Positions 33,018 through 45,191 are shown, numbered from the stretch's first letter. The stretch: DNA of 64,000 nt from Cladorhizidae sp. MBARI D1340-BT2 (GCA_028752905.1 JAQNBH010000017.1:39264286-39328285); one strand, 5' to 3'. The notes: generated by a model from the sequence alone, not told the origin. A program made the numbers and translations.

Positions 33018-35592
33018 CAGGGGGGGCGGAAGGGGCGGCCGCCTGGCCACCAACTGTATCTTGGTGCATTGTTTACTTAAAATAGTACTATTTTACCTTA
33101 CATGTGGCCAGTCACTAGCTGTATTTAAAATTAACGCCCACTTAACCAGTCATTGATTGTTACATGAGATGATGATGTCACTGAGTGACTTGTTTAATGA
33201 TGCATGCAATACATGTGCACTGCCAGAGCAGGTGAGCACTGAGCACATGGCAATCATTAGCTTTGATTTCTAGGATTGCATGACAGTCTTTCTCTGTGTG
33301 TAATCAGTCACCATGGCTTCAAATTCTACCTCACTGTCAGCTAACACTAGCTTTGCAGAGCAGTTCCAACCAAGAAGTAGTTTTAAGTTCCCAAAGAAGA
33401 GATATGGAAAATATCAAAGATCATTCAGAGCTTAGTGGTATCAATAGTATTCCTGGCTTCATTATGATGTATATACCACTTGATTCTGCTTTTTGTTACC
33501 TATGTATGAGGGCTGAACATGAAGGGAAGTTCTTGGTAAGCACTAAGAGAGAGCCATCCTTTCTAGTAAAGGTTACACAAATTGGAAAGAAGCAACATCC
33601 TTGTTCAAGAAACACCAGACCAGTGCCTGTCATCTGGAAGCACTTGAAGCTGTAGTCACACTCCCCAAACAGATCATTGGTGATATTGGTGAAGTATTGA
33701 GCAAAGAAAACAAGGCAGTGAAGGCAGTCAATAGGAAAATGCTTTTAACTGTTTTCGAGAATATTAAGTTCCTTGCTCGCCAGTTGCCACTAAGGGGTAG
33801 TCATGGCCAGGAGACTAAAAGCAATTTTATCCAACTGTTACTCCTGCGAAGTTTAGATCATCCCAAAATTCTCGCATGGATTGATAAGAAAACCAACAAG
33901 TATACTTCGCATGATATTCAGAACGAATGTCTGCAGATTATGGCAAACAAGATTATCCGGGAGGTGAGTCAAAACATTCGTGAGAGTAACTGCTTCACTA
34001 TCATGGCTGATGAATGTACTGATATAGCAAACAAAGAGCAATTCACTATTTGCATTAGGTGGATTGATGATGATCTTCAAGATCATGAAGATTTCATTGG
34101 TCTCTATGAAGTAAACGAATAGATTCCTCTCTTCCATGCCATCAAAGATACTATACTTCGGATGCCAGGTCTCAGTATCTCTCAGTGCCGAGGCCAATGT
34201 TATGATGGTGCATCTAATATGAGTGGCATCAGGAATGGTGAGATACTTTTGGAGGAAAAGCGTGCAGTCTACACACACTGCTATGGGCATGCTCTAAATT
34301 TGGCTGTCAGCAGTACTATAAAGCAATCCAAGGTGTGCAATGATGCCCTAGAAACAGCTTTTGAGATTTATAAGCTGATAAAGTATTCTCCAAAGCGAAA
34401 TGCTGCGTTTGATAGAATAAAGCTTGGAAATCGTGATGAAGATACTCCCATGGGCATACAAAAATTTTGCTCTACCCGGTGGACCGTTCGAGGTGAATCG
34501 ATCAGCAGTATAATTGAGAATTACACCATTTTAAATCAGTTGTGGGATGAATGTTTAGAGAAAAGATTAGACCCAGATGTAAAAGGAAGAATAATTGGAG
34601 TGAAAACACAAATGGCAAAGTTTAATTTGCTGTTTGGTCTGCATCTCAGTGAACGCATCTTAAAGATTACAGATAATTTGAGCAAGACATTGCAAACAGA
34701 GTCTCTGTCTGCATTGGAAGCGCAATTTATTGAGAATCATACAGTCAAAACCTTAAAAGCAATGAGGAGTGATGAGATGTCTGAGCTATTTTATAAGCAT
34801 GTTCAATGTTTATGTGTTCGTACACACGTTGAAGAGCCATCATTGCCAAGGAAAAGAAGAGCACCAAGCAGGTTCGAAGTGGGTGAAGGAGATGGTTACC
34901 ACAGTCCTACAGTTGAAGATCACTATCGCAAGCTTTATTTTGAAGTACTGGATTTTGCTATTTCAAGCATTCAAGATCGTTTTGATCAGCCAGGGTATGC
35001 TGTCTACCAGAACCTTGAGGAAATGTTAATGAAAGCAGTTAATAGGAAGGACTACTCAACTAACTTGCAAGCTGTCATTGACTTTTATGGTGATGACTTC
35101 AATGAGAGTGAGCTTTCAACACAATTGCAAGTCTTCAGTTCAAGCTTTCCCAGGAATGAACAAAGCAAGATTATCACTCTACAAGAAATTCTACATTTTC
35201 TGCAAGGTCTCTCTAAAGGTCAAAGGGTTTTTTACAAGCAAGTTTGCTGGATAGCCCGTCTGATCCTTGTTTTGCCTTCTACAAATGCGGCCAGTGAAAG
35301 AAGCTTTTCTGCTATGAAGCGAGTGAAGACCTACTTACGTAATTACAATGAGTCGACCAAGGTTGAACCATATTATGACTCTAAATATCTACAAGGATAT
35401 GTTGGATAAAGTAGACCTTACCGATATTGCCAGTGAATTTGTTTGTGGCAGACTTCGAATCTTTGGTAGCTTTAAATAAACTCATGACTCACTGTAATTT
35501 GTTAGTATTCCTTTGTCATTGAAAGTAGTTCTGTTTTCATGTTCTACCTAAATTTTTGCCTGACCAATATAAAATAGCTTCCTCCACCACTG
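33018..35592 (+). mobile_element. hAT element (probable limits)
   Basis: The left end CAGGGGGGGCGGAAGG (33018) and the minus-strand end from 35592, CAGTGGTGGAGGAAGC, agree at 12 of 16 bases and bracket a ZMYM1-like transposase. No convincing 8-bp duplication, so the limits are approximate. Confidence 0.5.
33330..35409 (+). pseudogene. hAT transposase (ZMYM1-like), nearly complete, one in-frame stop
   Basis: The N-terminal TTF zinc-finger region is frame-shifted (FQPRSSFKFPKKRYGKYQRS..., then DSAFCYLCMRAEHEGKF). From 33601 one frame runs to 35409 except for a single TAG at 34120-34122. DUF4371: FLARQLPLRGSHGQETKSNFIQL (about 33770), ISQCRGQCYDGASNMSG (about 34175). Central: FCSTRWTVRGESISSIIENY. 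HATC: LILVLPSTNAASERSFSAMKRVKTYLR (about 35260-35340). About 620 residues would be readable without the stop. It ends with an altered tail (NESTKVEPYYDSKYLQGYVG) instead of the usual one. Likely a relatively young dead copy. Confidence 0.85.
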
Positions 35593-35744
35593 AAAGTGTC
35601 CTGTTTTTGTTGCTTTACGAGTGTTAAAGGACTAAACTAAACATGCTTGGGATTGCAGTGGCGAGTGGAAGCGCAGAGGTGCGCGTAGCCGGGACATAAC
35701 CGGGACATGGACACCACCGGCCCAAAATTCCGGGAGTGTCCCGA

Positions 35745-36140
35745 CCATTCCGGCAACTAAGGACAGTCGAGGTAGGATTACACACCAACTAGCAGACAGT
35801 ACATGTAGGACTGACTCATTATCCCTTCCGTCATCCCTCTTCTATCGCAGTACTACTCCAATACCCCCTCCAAGGCATATTTTGTTAGACGAAAGGCTGG
35901 TTCTAGTCAGGACTGGCGGAGTACTGGCTTGCTGGCCAATGCGGCCTTGAATTGGTCGAATGTTCGTTCACAAATGTTCGTTCACACACTGCAGAGTATT
36001 CTATCATGGTAGGCGCTGTCGACTTGGCGAGGTCTGAAGGTCAGGCCTGATGAGCTGAAGGCCTTATAAACATAAGATAGTAGCCAGCGAGAACAAGCGC
36101 CAGTACATCTTGGTGGGTCTACGGAATACATAGTTGTACT
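35745..36140. repeat. Composite repeat copy A, left half (minisatellite edge plus gypsy fragment)
   Basis: Matches 49690-50030 base by base with scattered differences: a GTAGGATTACACACCAACTAGC unit, then a decayed gypsy RT/RNase H-region fragment on the minus strand (about 35880-36140). Interrupted at 36140 by the hAT element and resumes at 40127. Confidence 0.75.
36133..36140. other. hAT target-site duplication GTTGTACT, left copy
   Basis: Perfect match to 40127-40134. Confidence 0.95.
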
Positions 36141-36283
36141 CAAAGGCGGCGGGAATCGGGGGGGGGCACTGGGGCACATGCCCCCACACAGTTCTGAATG
36201 GGGGGGCAATGACCCACAAAATTTGTCAATTGCGCGCACGTACGCAATGAAAAAGGAGGGACTTTTGTTTTGCTTGAGTCCTG

Positions 36284-38705
36284 ATGAAACGGCAACGCGA
36301 CATAATGAGTTACTTCGTCCCTGAAAAAAGACATCCACCATCTTTAGATTTTGGCAGTGATCTTAGCGAGGCAGATGCCGATTCTGATGAAGCTGACATC
36401 GAGACAATATCTGAGTAAGTTTTATTGGTCTGCAACTATTTGATACACTTGATACCGATAGCTAAACTACAGCTAGCTGAGTATCACTGTAAACCTTTTT
36501 TTGTCTTTAAATAGGGTCAGGAAAGGCTTACCCTGCACAAGTGCATGTTGTAGAGTGGTAGAAGAGTCAACTCCATATCAACCTTGTGATAAGGCAACAA
36601 TAGCTTCTACTAGACAGAAAGTGGGACAGAAGTTCCGGTCTTTAAATCCCAGATGGTACAAAGACTTCAAATGGATTCATTTTTGTGCAACGAGAAAAAA
36701 AGTTTTCTGTCTTCAAGGCACAACAAAGGCCTACTGACTATGACTAAAAAGTATGACGATGCATTTATAATTGATGGATTCAGCAACTGGAAGAAAGCAC
36801 GTGAAAGATTCGAGCGTCATCAAGTTAGTGAGTGCCATAAAGAGGTTGTACTTAGACTCAAATGTTTCCAGGCTCCTAGTGTGATCGATCAACTGGAATC
36901 GCAAGCTGTGAAGACACAATCAGAGAATAGAATTCTATTGTTAAAACAGCTATCTAGTCTACAATTCTTGCTGCGACAAGGCCTGGCTATTTGTGGACAT
37001 AAGGAGGCAGATGGTAATTTAATACAGTTGATGGAATTACGGAGTGAAGATTTTCCTGGTCTTAAGAGATGGTTGGGTGATCATAATTATCTATCCCATG
37101 AAATTGTGAATGAAATGATCACAATAATGGGAAATACACTTCTTCATAAGCTGCTTGCAAATATACGTGAAGCTAGCTGGTTTTCGATCATAGATGATGA
37201 AACAAGAGATATTTCGAATCATGAACAGCTTGCAATCGGCATTCGATGGGTCAATAACATGTATGAAATTCATGAGAATTTCATCGGTATGGTGCATGTA
37301 CCATCAACAACATCAGCCACTTTAACTGCTGCCATTAAGGATGTATTGGTGCGATGTATCCTTCCGTTGAGCAACTGCCGAGGTCAAGCATACGATGGTG
37401 CCGCTAATATGATGGGACATCTTCGAGGTGTAGCAACACAGTTACAAAGTGAGCAACCGTCTGCTATCCGAGTGCACTGTCTTGCTCATTGTTTGAACCT
37501 GTGTTTGCAGGATGCTGCTAAAAAAATGTAAGCCAATTAGAAATGCACTAGATGTTATAATGGAACTAACAAAATTGATCATGCACTCACCTAAACGTTC
37601 TCTGGTGCTTCAGAAGTGTAAACAGCAACTGTCACCTGAGGGTACTGGACTACGCCCGCTTTGCCCGACAAGGTGGACTGTAAGGACTGGGGCAATCGAT
37701 GCAGTGTTGAGAAATTATGCTGCCATTGTACAAGCTCTTGCCCAGATTGCTGAAGAGTCACATGATGACTATGGCCGAAGAGCCAATGGACTTTTATCAC
37801 AGCTTGAAAGGTTTGACACCTTCTTTGGACTGAAACTCTCATATTTAGTGTTTAGTGGCACTGAGCAGACATCCATCAATCTTCAAAGGAGTGATACATC
37901 AGTACAAGAAGCTCTTGCTTGTGCTGATATAGCTGTCAGTTACCTCAGGAGATTGAGAAGTGATAAATCATTTAAGCAATTTTATGCACTAACCGTCGAG
38001 CAGGCTGAGGAGCACACTGGCGAGCCTTCCTTACCTCGTTATAGACAACCTCCAAGGAGGATTGATGGAGGTGCTGCAACCTACAGCTTCAGTTCAGCTG
38101 AAGATTACTACAGATCTCATTTTTTCTATGCACTGGATCTAATTTCAGAAGAAATTTGTGATCGCTTCAAGCAGATTTCCATGTTTTTACCGAAAGAATT
38201 GGAGAGCTTGTTGATGAAAGCGTCAAACAGTGTGAGCTCTTCACGGATTGCAATACCTGAAGCAATTAGTTCAATGTATCATCAAGACATTGATGTGCAT
38301 AGGCTGGAAGTACAGTTACAGATGTTGCCAGACCTTGTAAAGACTTTCAGAAAATCTCAGCACATGACAAGTCTAACAGTCACAAAAGTGAGCACTGTTG
38401 CAGATATGTTGATCACAGTTCCGATGGCCAAGGATATGTTTTCAGAGATAGACAAGCTTCTACGGCTATATCTTACCATACCAGTTACAACTTGTACTGC
38501 AGAGAGAAGCTTCTCAGCCCTCCATCGCATTAAGACATACCTAAGATCCACCATGACCGAAGAACGTTTGAAAAACATTTTATTGTTGCATGCACACAAA
38601 GAGGAAACAGATGCCCTGGATCTAACAGAAATTGCTCGTTCGTTTACGTCTGCTAACACAAGGCGGATGAATTTTTTTGGAACATTTGTGTTAAATATAC
38701 AATAA
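36284..38705 (+). pseudogene. hAT transposase (ZMYM1-like), two exons, near-intact
   Basis: Exon 1 (36284-36414) starts MKRQRDIMSYFVPEKRHPP and ends at a GTAAGT donor. Exon 2 starts at 36515 after a pyrimidine-rich AAATAG acceptor and continues in frame (VRKGLPCTSACC). TTF-type finger: LNPRWYKDFKWIHFCATRKKVFCL. A frame change near 36715 leads into KKYDDAFIIDGFSNWKKARERFERHQVSECH. DUF4371: LLRQGLAICGHKEADGNLIQLMELR, ISNHEQLAIGIRWVNN, LSNCRGQAYDGAANMMGHLRGV. At 37519-37526 a run of seven A shifts frame just before CKPIRNALDVIMELTKL; six A would keep it open. Central: LCPTRWTVRTGAIDAVLRNY. HATC: LLRLYLTIPVTTCTAERSFSALHRIKTYLRSTM, ending at 38705. Family length is normal (about 740 residues). Two single-base disruptions make it a pseudogene unless they are sequence errors. 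Confidence 0.85.
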
Positions 38706-39829
38706 TAATACTGACTATATTGAATTTGGGAATAAAATTTGCTTTGCGCGATAGATTTGTATGTCTTTTTTGTAGCCCAATAAGTAAAACATGTATATAC
38801 TCTGGACTGGACTGAGGTTGGACATTTAATATTTTACAAATGTTAATATTTTACAAATGGCAGTGCATGTGAGAAACTTGGCTTTGGTAGGCAACAATAG
38901 CCTCACTGATGTTTTCACATATTTAAAGATTTGTTTACTTCAGCATTTTGTTATTAATATAATCATCCATTAATCAAAAATGACCTTGCAGCTATAGCAC
39001 AAATTAATGTCAGTCCATCTTCAGTCCATATAATATTATAGTCCAATCCATGGTCCAGTCCGGAGCAGGTTTGTAGGTTTCACAGTTAACCTGAATATAA
39101 CAAATAGCATTAAAGTATAATTTTTTCTTGTGACAAACGTAACCATAACACTTGGGAGGAGCAGGGGTGTAGCCAGGAGGGTCCCTGTGAGAAAGGCGAA
39201 CCCTCTTACCACTCTAGGAATATTACTTCCTAACAATATAAATCTTCAGAAGAAGTCTCAGCACAACTTCTCTTTCCAGGTTCGCTTTCTTTGACGCCCA
39301 GACCTTACTATTGCTTCTCTCTCACAATAGCCTTATCTAGACCAAGTATATAATCAACCAGAGTCTTCTCTCTCTCTCTAGACCTCTGCCCTCCTTTTCT
39401 GTATAAGGTAAGTTGATTATAATCAACAATAACAAAATGATGTACACGACCACGTCTATCAATACATCATTACTCCTATTGTTTTCTACCAAATTATATA
39501 TTACACAGAGCCAAGTCAGCTCAGTTCTGAGTCTCTCTTCAGTTCATTGAGGAGTTAGTTTGTTGAGGGGCTTTTCCTTCTTTCTTCCGGCTTGTTGATT
39601 ACTCCTTCTCCTTCTCTCTTTTCTTTCAAAGTCTCTTGTTCTTTTATAGGCAGCCGGTTTATCTTGTTTTGTGCCTAGGATCATTCTCCTCAGAGACTGA
39701 TCTGACCAATCAGGAGTTCCTTTTTCCAACCAATCAGGGGTCTCTGCTGTTGCAGTGGGATGACCCATAGTTGCGGTTTTGGTTCTGAGTTGTTGGGTGT
39801 CTCATGCCACTTGTGGGTGTGTAGTGTCT

Positions 39830-39973
39830 ACCTCCCTCTGACGTGTTTCCCCTCTAACAGCTTCCTCTCTAACAGCTGTCAGGGCTTTCTCTGACACTCC
39901 AACCTCCCTCTGACGTGTTTCCCCTCTAACAGCTTCCTCTCTAACAGCTGTCGGGGCTTTCTCTGACAGTCCC
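39830..39973. repeat. 72-bp tandem duplication
   Basis: Two adjacent units beginning ACCTCCCTCTGACGTG, nearly identical; each contains AACAGCTTCCTCTCTAACAGCTGTC split by a few bases. Inside the 3' non-coding part of the hAT element. Confidence 0.9.
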
Positions 39974-40126
39974 CCCTCCCCAAAACTTGATTATTACAAT
40001 AGTAATTTGCTGAGAAATGCATCACGGAAAATCCTGGCTATGCTCAGGGGGGAGGGAGAGGGGGGGGGGGGGGGGGATGATTTAATACTGTGCCCCCCCT
40101 ACTTTCAATAGCTTCCTCCGCCTCTG

Positions 40127-40134
40127 GTTGTACT
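40127..40134. other. hAT target-site duplication GTTGTACT, right copy
   Basis: Perfect match to 36133-36140. Confidence 0.95.
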
Positions 40135-40185
40135 GCACCTTTTTTGGTCACACACAGCCCTGCTTGACCACATATCCCAGGAACC

Positions 40186-40420
40186 TAACCCTAGCTATTG
40201 GTCTAGCCCTAATCTTAGCTATTGACCTAACCATGAGCCTAGTTATTGACCTAATCCTAACCATTGATCTAAATCGAACCATAGCAATTTACCTAGCCAT
40301 AACCTAGCAATTGAAGACCTAACCTTAATTATTGACCCAGCACTAAACCTAGTTATTGACATACCTATTGACCTAGTCCTGACCCTAGCTGTTGAACTAT
40401 ACTGGCATGCTATTGACATT
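40186..40420. repeat. CTAGCTATTGACCTAACC minisatellite
   Basis: Degenerate units of about 18-24 bp (CTAACC(CTAG)CTATTGACCTAG). The same family occurs at 48880-49420 and 50090-50345. Confidence 0.85.
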
Positions 40421-40445
40421 ATAACAAGTGACAAGTGAAGACCAA

Positions 40446-41695
40446 TGAACACACCTCTACTGATTACTTACACCACTGCTCTGGTTTGTTTCCATGGCGA
40501 TCACCATGACTAAAGCCTCATATGAGAGAGGTGGAGAAGGTTGGCATTAGCTCCACGAGGTCATGGGGTCACACACTGGATCAACACCACACTGGGTTGA
40601 GGCAGGTTGAAGTAGGTTGAAAATAGATCTATGGGGACACAACTGGACCAAGGTTGAAGCAGGTCGAAGTCGGTACAATAGCTCTATGGAGTTGAGGTGG
40701 TTGAAGTCTAACAGTCACCATTCTGTAGTTGTTGTAACACAAACCTACAAGTATGGTAACCCTTTCTCTTGTTTTGAGTAGTTTTCTAAATGCCCGTCTA
40801 TGACCTCCTCACTTCTTGGGAGGATTCTGCAAGAAATGTATTAGGTAATAGCAGGTAATATTTACTCCTGCATTGATAACTAGATGCCCCTGTGTTTACT
40901 CCTGCAGTGATAACTAGAGAATAATACCACCAGACTGTTATGTGCTTACACATTCTCACTATTAGCTGGCCTGAAAACACAAACAATTCTCTCTCTCTAA
41001 CATGGCCACTGTTTTACCTAGCTCCCAGGTCAGTCTCTTTACGATGACATCTTAGACTAACTGAGATCAATTGTCATTCAAGGGTTTTGCTCTGCAGAAC
41101 TAAACATGACACAACTCCAGACTTTGCCCACCCACCAACTCCAGAGGTCAGCCTCCTAGGTCAGCCTCCCTGCAAGGGTTATGTGGTAAATTAACCAAGA
41201 ACACAATAACGTGAACGAATAAGTGAGGAATGTATTATGTCTCTTGCTGGCCAGGGCTGTGGCTGGAATGTTAGGACGTGGTCGTAACAACATCATGTAT
41301 ACTATTACACAAAGCTGCATGGTTTCCTAAATAGTGCCATTTCCTAACTTCAAAGTACACAAATTATGTCTAGAAAACAAGGTACACAGCCGTGTAGAAG
41401 AAGTAGCTGGAGAGATAAAAGTGGAGGTGATCAAGTGGCTCTTTTATGTGCTTGAAATTAAGGAATGCAGCCAAACCACGTATATATAGCTATGCCTCGA
41501 GCATAATTTCAGGATTACCATCAAAATGACTCATTTGCTCATAAGGCTTTTAGACTTTAAATACAGACAAAAGGATTGGCAGTCATCTCTAAAATGGGTA
41601 TTACTTATATAAAAGTTTCCAGTTCTATATATGCAAGATATGAAAGGAGAAGCATAGCTATGGCATATTTAGTATAAGCAAACGAGGTGATGTAG
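40446..41695. other. No gene seen
   Basis: Contains diverged GAGGCAGGTTGAAGTAGGTTGA-like short repeats (40590-40720) and otherwise nothing supportable. Confidence 0.5.
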
Positions 41696-41709
41696 ATGCA
41701 ACATAATGA

Positions 41710-43225
41710 TCAGGAACACTTGTCTATCTTTCTCACAGTCTTGCTTCCATCATACATTCCACATAGTAACCAAGCTGCTATTGAAAACCCACTGTCCCCC
41801 CTCACCAAGATCTTCCCCTGTGCAATAAGCAAGAACTCAACTAACACCACAATGACCCCTTCTCTATCCTCAGCCGACAGAGGATGTGGCACCTTGTCCA
41901 CGTGAATTATAACATTTTTCAGGGTACGAATCCTCGTTCCATATTTGTTCAAGGCGATTTCCTTTACATAGTTACTGTCTGTAGCTAGAAAAATGTGAGT
42001 CGTGTTCTTGCCAGACAGCCCATCTGCAGCGTTTATTGCACAGCGAAGAGATAGTTTCCATTCTGAGCTGAGCCGCAATAATTTTGGATTCTTATCTCGT
42101 TCAACATGTGGCATTTTTGCAAAACCTGTTCTCACATGAACTGACACATATGGCAAGTGGTTCAGGCCGAGCACCTCTGCAGCTGCAGACATCCGTTCAA
42201 GCACCTCATCATCCACCTTGAATAAGTAGCGGAATACGATGCCAACCATATCATCCAGTTCATTGTTGGACAAATTAGAAATACCATGTCGTTTCATCCC
42301 ATCCATTAACCAGTTGGGATTATTTCCATTTCTCTCTTGATCCAGTAATGAACATGGCTCCAAGTTTGTTGAAAGAATAACATTTTTTGCATTGCTACCA
42401 ATGATCCTCATGTAATTCTCCATAGTGTCTTTAATCTTGTTAACTCTTCCTCCAAGAACGCTCGAGAACGTGAAGTGATGTGGACCAATGATATCATCAG
42501 ATTTCAATGTCAAACTTGAACGCCTTTTCATTAGGTCAATGACCATATTGTCCTTCCAATTGATCATGTGTGGATGGAGAAAATTACCTTCCGAATAAGT
42601 CGGCCAGACTATGAGAAGCCTGCGTCTGCTAAGCATGGCAAGGAGGAGGCTATAAGTAATGCCCTTAATCCGATCCCCAAGTCCACCACAGTGCATGAAA
42701 CTACTACACCACCACACCAGTGTCCTTCTGGAAGGCGACTTCCTCATAGTATCATGGTAAGATGCGTAGTTCTCCAAGATCTTGAGAAATCTTTCATACT
42801 TCTTCAATAGCAAGTCAACTTCTGAATAAACCCCTCCAACAGGACATTTCAAAGGGATCCCACTCAGTAACTCATTTCGAAAGGACCCTGCAGGATATTT
42901 CAAGGGGATCCCTCTCAGAGAGTAATAATTCTGAAAGGACCTTGACACCGAGGTAATTTGAAAGTTCTGGGAATCGGTCTTTGGCATATATTGAATCTTG
43001 TAGAAGACATATATAGTTGACGTAGATTAAAAAGACAAACGCAAACGATGATAGCAACACGAGATTATTTCTCACGACTTTCCTTCTAAATCTGAGCGAC
43101 TTCATTCCATCAGGTACAGACTTACCAAACCTCCCCGGACCCGGATTTTTTTGCGCAATCCCGGAAACGAACCTCTTTTCCTGCCGTGACCTTTGAATTT
43201 TAATTATTGTTGATCGCTTTGTCAA
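41710..43225 (-). CDS. Fucosyltransferase-like type II membrane glycosyltransferase (possibly frameshifted)
   Basis: Two overlapping minus-strand frames make one protein. The first (43225-42872) gives a short basic cytosolic tail and a single membrane segment NNLVLLSSFAFVFLIYVNYICLL, as in Golgi type II enzymes. The second (42987-41710, 425 aa) holds the catalytic part: CGGLGDRIKGITYSLLLAML (about residues 99-118), the VSVHVRTG motif with its HxR arginine (about 282), IFLATDSNYVKEIA, and the C-terminal GDSGFSIAAWL. This pattern is that of the GT-B fucosyltransferase superfamily (NodZ / plant GT37 / protein O-fucosyltransferase type), where HxR and the SGF region bind GDP-fucose. The acceptor is unknown. 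The frames overlap by 116 bp in a 54-bp tandem duplication (42834-42941), so joining needs a frame change there. No transposon signature; probably a single-exon host gene. Confidence 0.75.
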
Positions 43226-43785
43226 CTGTATTTATTTCTGAACTGAATCACTGTCTTCAGTTTTCGCGTGATAGTGAGCCTAGGTACGTGTCCAAGAAGC
43301 GCTCAGGCTACCAGGTCAACCTCATGAATCAGCCTGGGCCAGAAGCTGAGAGTGCAAAAAGTGCCCCTGCCGTTCAAGAGTTAGAGTACGACCACCCATA
43401 TTTTTTTTGGCTCGAGGATCCCCAAAAGGAGGAGTGGGGGGGAACTATAGAATTACCCCAAAAAATTGTGACAAATATAGTGTGGGAAATCACAACCAAA
43501 ATCTGCCGGGTCCTGCTAAGAAGACCAAGGTAGCAAGTAAGTGATAGGAGGACTGGAAGTGCTACAATAGCCCTAGCCCTAGCCCTAGCCCAAGCCCCAA
43601 ATGCTCAAAACATTCCTAATTCATAGAGGCATGTTCAGAAGGCGTAGAAGGTTCAGGCTCAGAGGGTTAGGTTGGGAAGGTCCAGGTTCAGAAGGTCCAG
43701 GTTCTGCAGGACCACCTGTTTCTGAACTAACCTTGTGAGTCCTCCAGGGAAACGACCGAAGTATTTTGCCTTGGTTGTCTTTGCC
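43226..43785. other. No gene seen; short (CCCTAG)n
   Basis: Four units of CCCTAG at about 43570-43595 and GGTCCAGGTTCAGAAGG-like repeats at 43645-43710. A 108-residue plus-strand frame (43207-43533) begins inside the divergent upstream region of the glycosyltransferase and shows no motif. Confidence 0.5.
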
Positions 43786-43789
43786 ACTT

Positions 43790-44924
43790 AGGTGCATTAT
43801 GCGCTGTTGCTGCTCTTAAAAAACTTCCAATCTCTCTTGATGATCTTTTAATTGACATATTTTATCATTTCAAACATTCTTACAGAGGTGGCACGAGTTC
43901 AATGAAATTCAACACCACTTTGAGTTCTAAAGCACTGTTCAACCAGGTGGCTGACTTTAGAATGCTGCTTGAAGAGATTGATTCAGCAGTAACCAGCTCT
44001 TCATGCTATTTTGATAGGATAGCTGAGACTGAACCTGACAATGAGCATGTACAGAGGGTGGCTATAATTATAGGCTGCTTAAGGATCCTCAAGTGAAGAT
44101 ATTTTGTATCTTCGTTCTATATGCCCTAAAGCTTTGAATTAAATGTCTTTTCCCTGTTTTTCTAACTCATGCCAGCCATATTGGTACTTTACAGGCTGAT
44201 GTGCGTCAACTCTTGCATTCGTTTGTCAGCAATTTCATTGACCCCGATGTTATCAAGTCCACAGATGATATCACTTTTATCGATATCACTGATAGCAAAA
44301 TCCAGCAAAGTAATGATGAGCTTGGTATTGGTACATCCACCTGTTAATTGTGGTATGGTGACCTTGAAGAAATGGTAGGAAGTCCTTTTGAGAGACATTT
44401 CTTTAAGTGTGTATGTACATTCTTAAAACTAGTGTATTGAAAATGAAAGAGAAATTTCCATTTCACGATGGTACTCTACAACAACTTGCTTTTCTTGATC
44501 CCAGGAATAAAGATAAGACCTCAATGAATAGCATTCTTCAATTGGCGAACCACGCATCTCTTTCCATTGATGATTTAGTACTTTTGAGCATGGAGTTTCA
44601 GGATTATTGTTCTACATCACATCAACTTCCTAAATTTGATGCTGATGAATCAGGAGCGATTGATCGTTTCTGGGCAGCAATGGCTAAAGTTCAACTCAAT
44701 CATAGATTTGAAAGTAATCCGTTTTGGTGCTTTGTCCAACTTCGCATGATTGCCTCATTCAAATGCAGATCCAGAATGCCTCTTTAGTGGGGTTAGGAAG
44801 ATAGAGACTGAAGAAAGATGGCAACTAGATCCATCCACGGTGTGTGACCTCCTAAGTGTTAAAATGAATAATGATAAGGAATCCCAGATGTTTCGGGAAG
44901 AGATGGGGAACAAGCCCCATTAAC
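43790..44924 (+). pseudogene. hAT-superfamily transposase remnant (different subfamily)
   Basis: Plus-strand pieces in several frames: ALKKLPISLDDLLIDIFYHFKHS, RWHEFNEIQHHF, SNFIDPDVIKSTDDITFIDI, GTLQQLAFLDPRNKDKTSM (44470-44530), FDADESGAIDRFWAAMAKVQ, and the C-terminal NADPECLFSGVRKIETEERW..LLSVKMN (44760-44880), which corresponds to the hAT dimerisation end (N..CER.FS.VRKI). Many frame changes and missing pieces. Confidence 0.65.
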
Positions 44925-45191
44925 AACAACAAACTGTTCCCTGTTATTTAGGTAGCAGCAGCCCCCCCCCCCCCCCAATATTGCATTTGGATGGGCACTT
45001 TCCCCCCAATATTTCTTTTGCTGTCATAATATTAATATTGATGGCCAGGTATTGGCCAGGTATTAAATAGTTTTTCACTGGCTAACACCTTGCTACTTGA
45101 GGCTAACACTTTGATGCACACAAGGTAGTGTTTTCTTCTGTTCTATTTAATGCACTATACATGTGGAATATTTCAAAAATGAATCCAGCAA

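Larger units (their letters stand above)
36141..40126 (+). mobile_element. hAT element with perfect 8-bp TSD GTTGTACT
   Basis: 3986 bp. The left end CAAAGGCGGCGGGAATCGG and the minus-strand end from 40126, CAGAGGCGGAGGAAGC, are inverted terminal repeats. Both ends carry G-runs and GGGGCAC soon after. Flanked by identical GTTGTACT. The related repeat at 49.7-50.4 kb reads through the site without the element. It encodes a transposase at 36284-38705, and the 1.4 kb 3' part is non-coding with a 72-bp tandem duplication. Confidence 0.92.
40127..40445. repeat. Composite repeat copy A, right half
   Basis: Resumes after the hAT element and matches 50030-50388: a short gypsy remnant (minus strand FLGYVV-type) then the CTAGCTATTGACCTAACC minisatellite and a shared tail TTATAACAAGTGACAAGTGAAGAC. 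Confidence 0.8.

Noticed and set aside
40186..40420. Protein frame with an RSIAKTRA-type repeat (minus strand)
   Set aside because: It is the minisatellite translation; the frame is not maintained through the array.
41500..41516. CGAGCATAATTTC as a solo end of the 26.9-kb hAT family
   Set aside because: Only about 13 bases match and no partner end or duplication was seen.
43207..43533. 108-residue plus-strand gene divergent from the glycosyltransferase
   Set aside because: No domain, low-complexity end and overlap with the neighbouring gene's 5' end; not supportable.
43570..43600. (CCCTAG)n as an interstitial telomere repeat
   Set aside because: Only about four units, and the hexamer differs from the animal TTAGGG/CCCTAA repeat.
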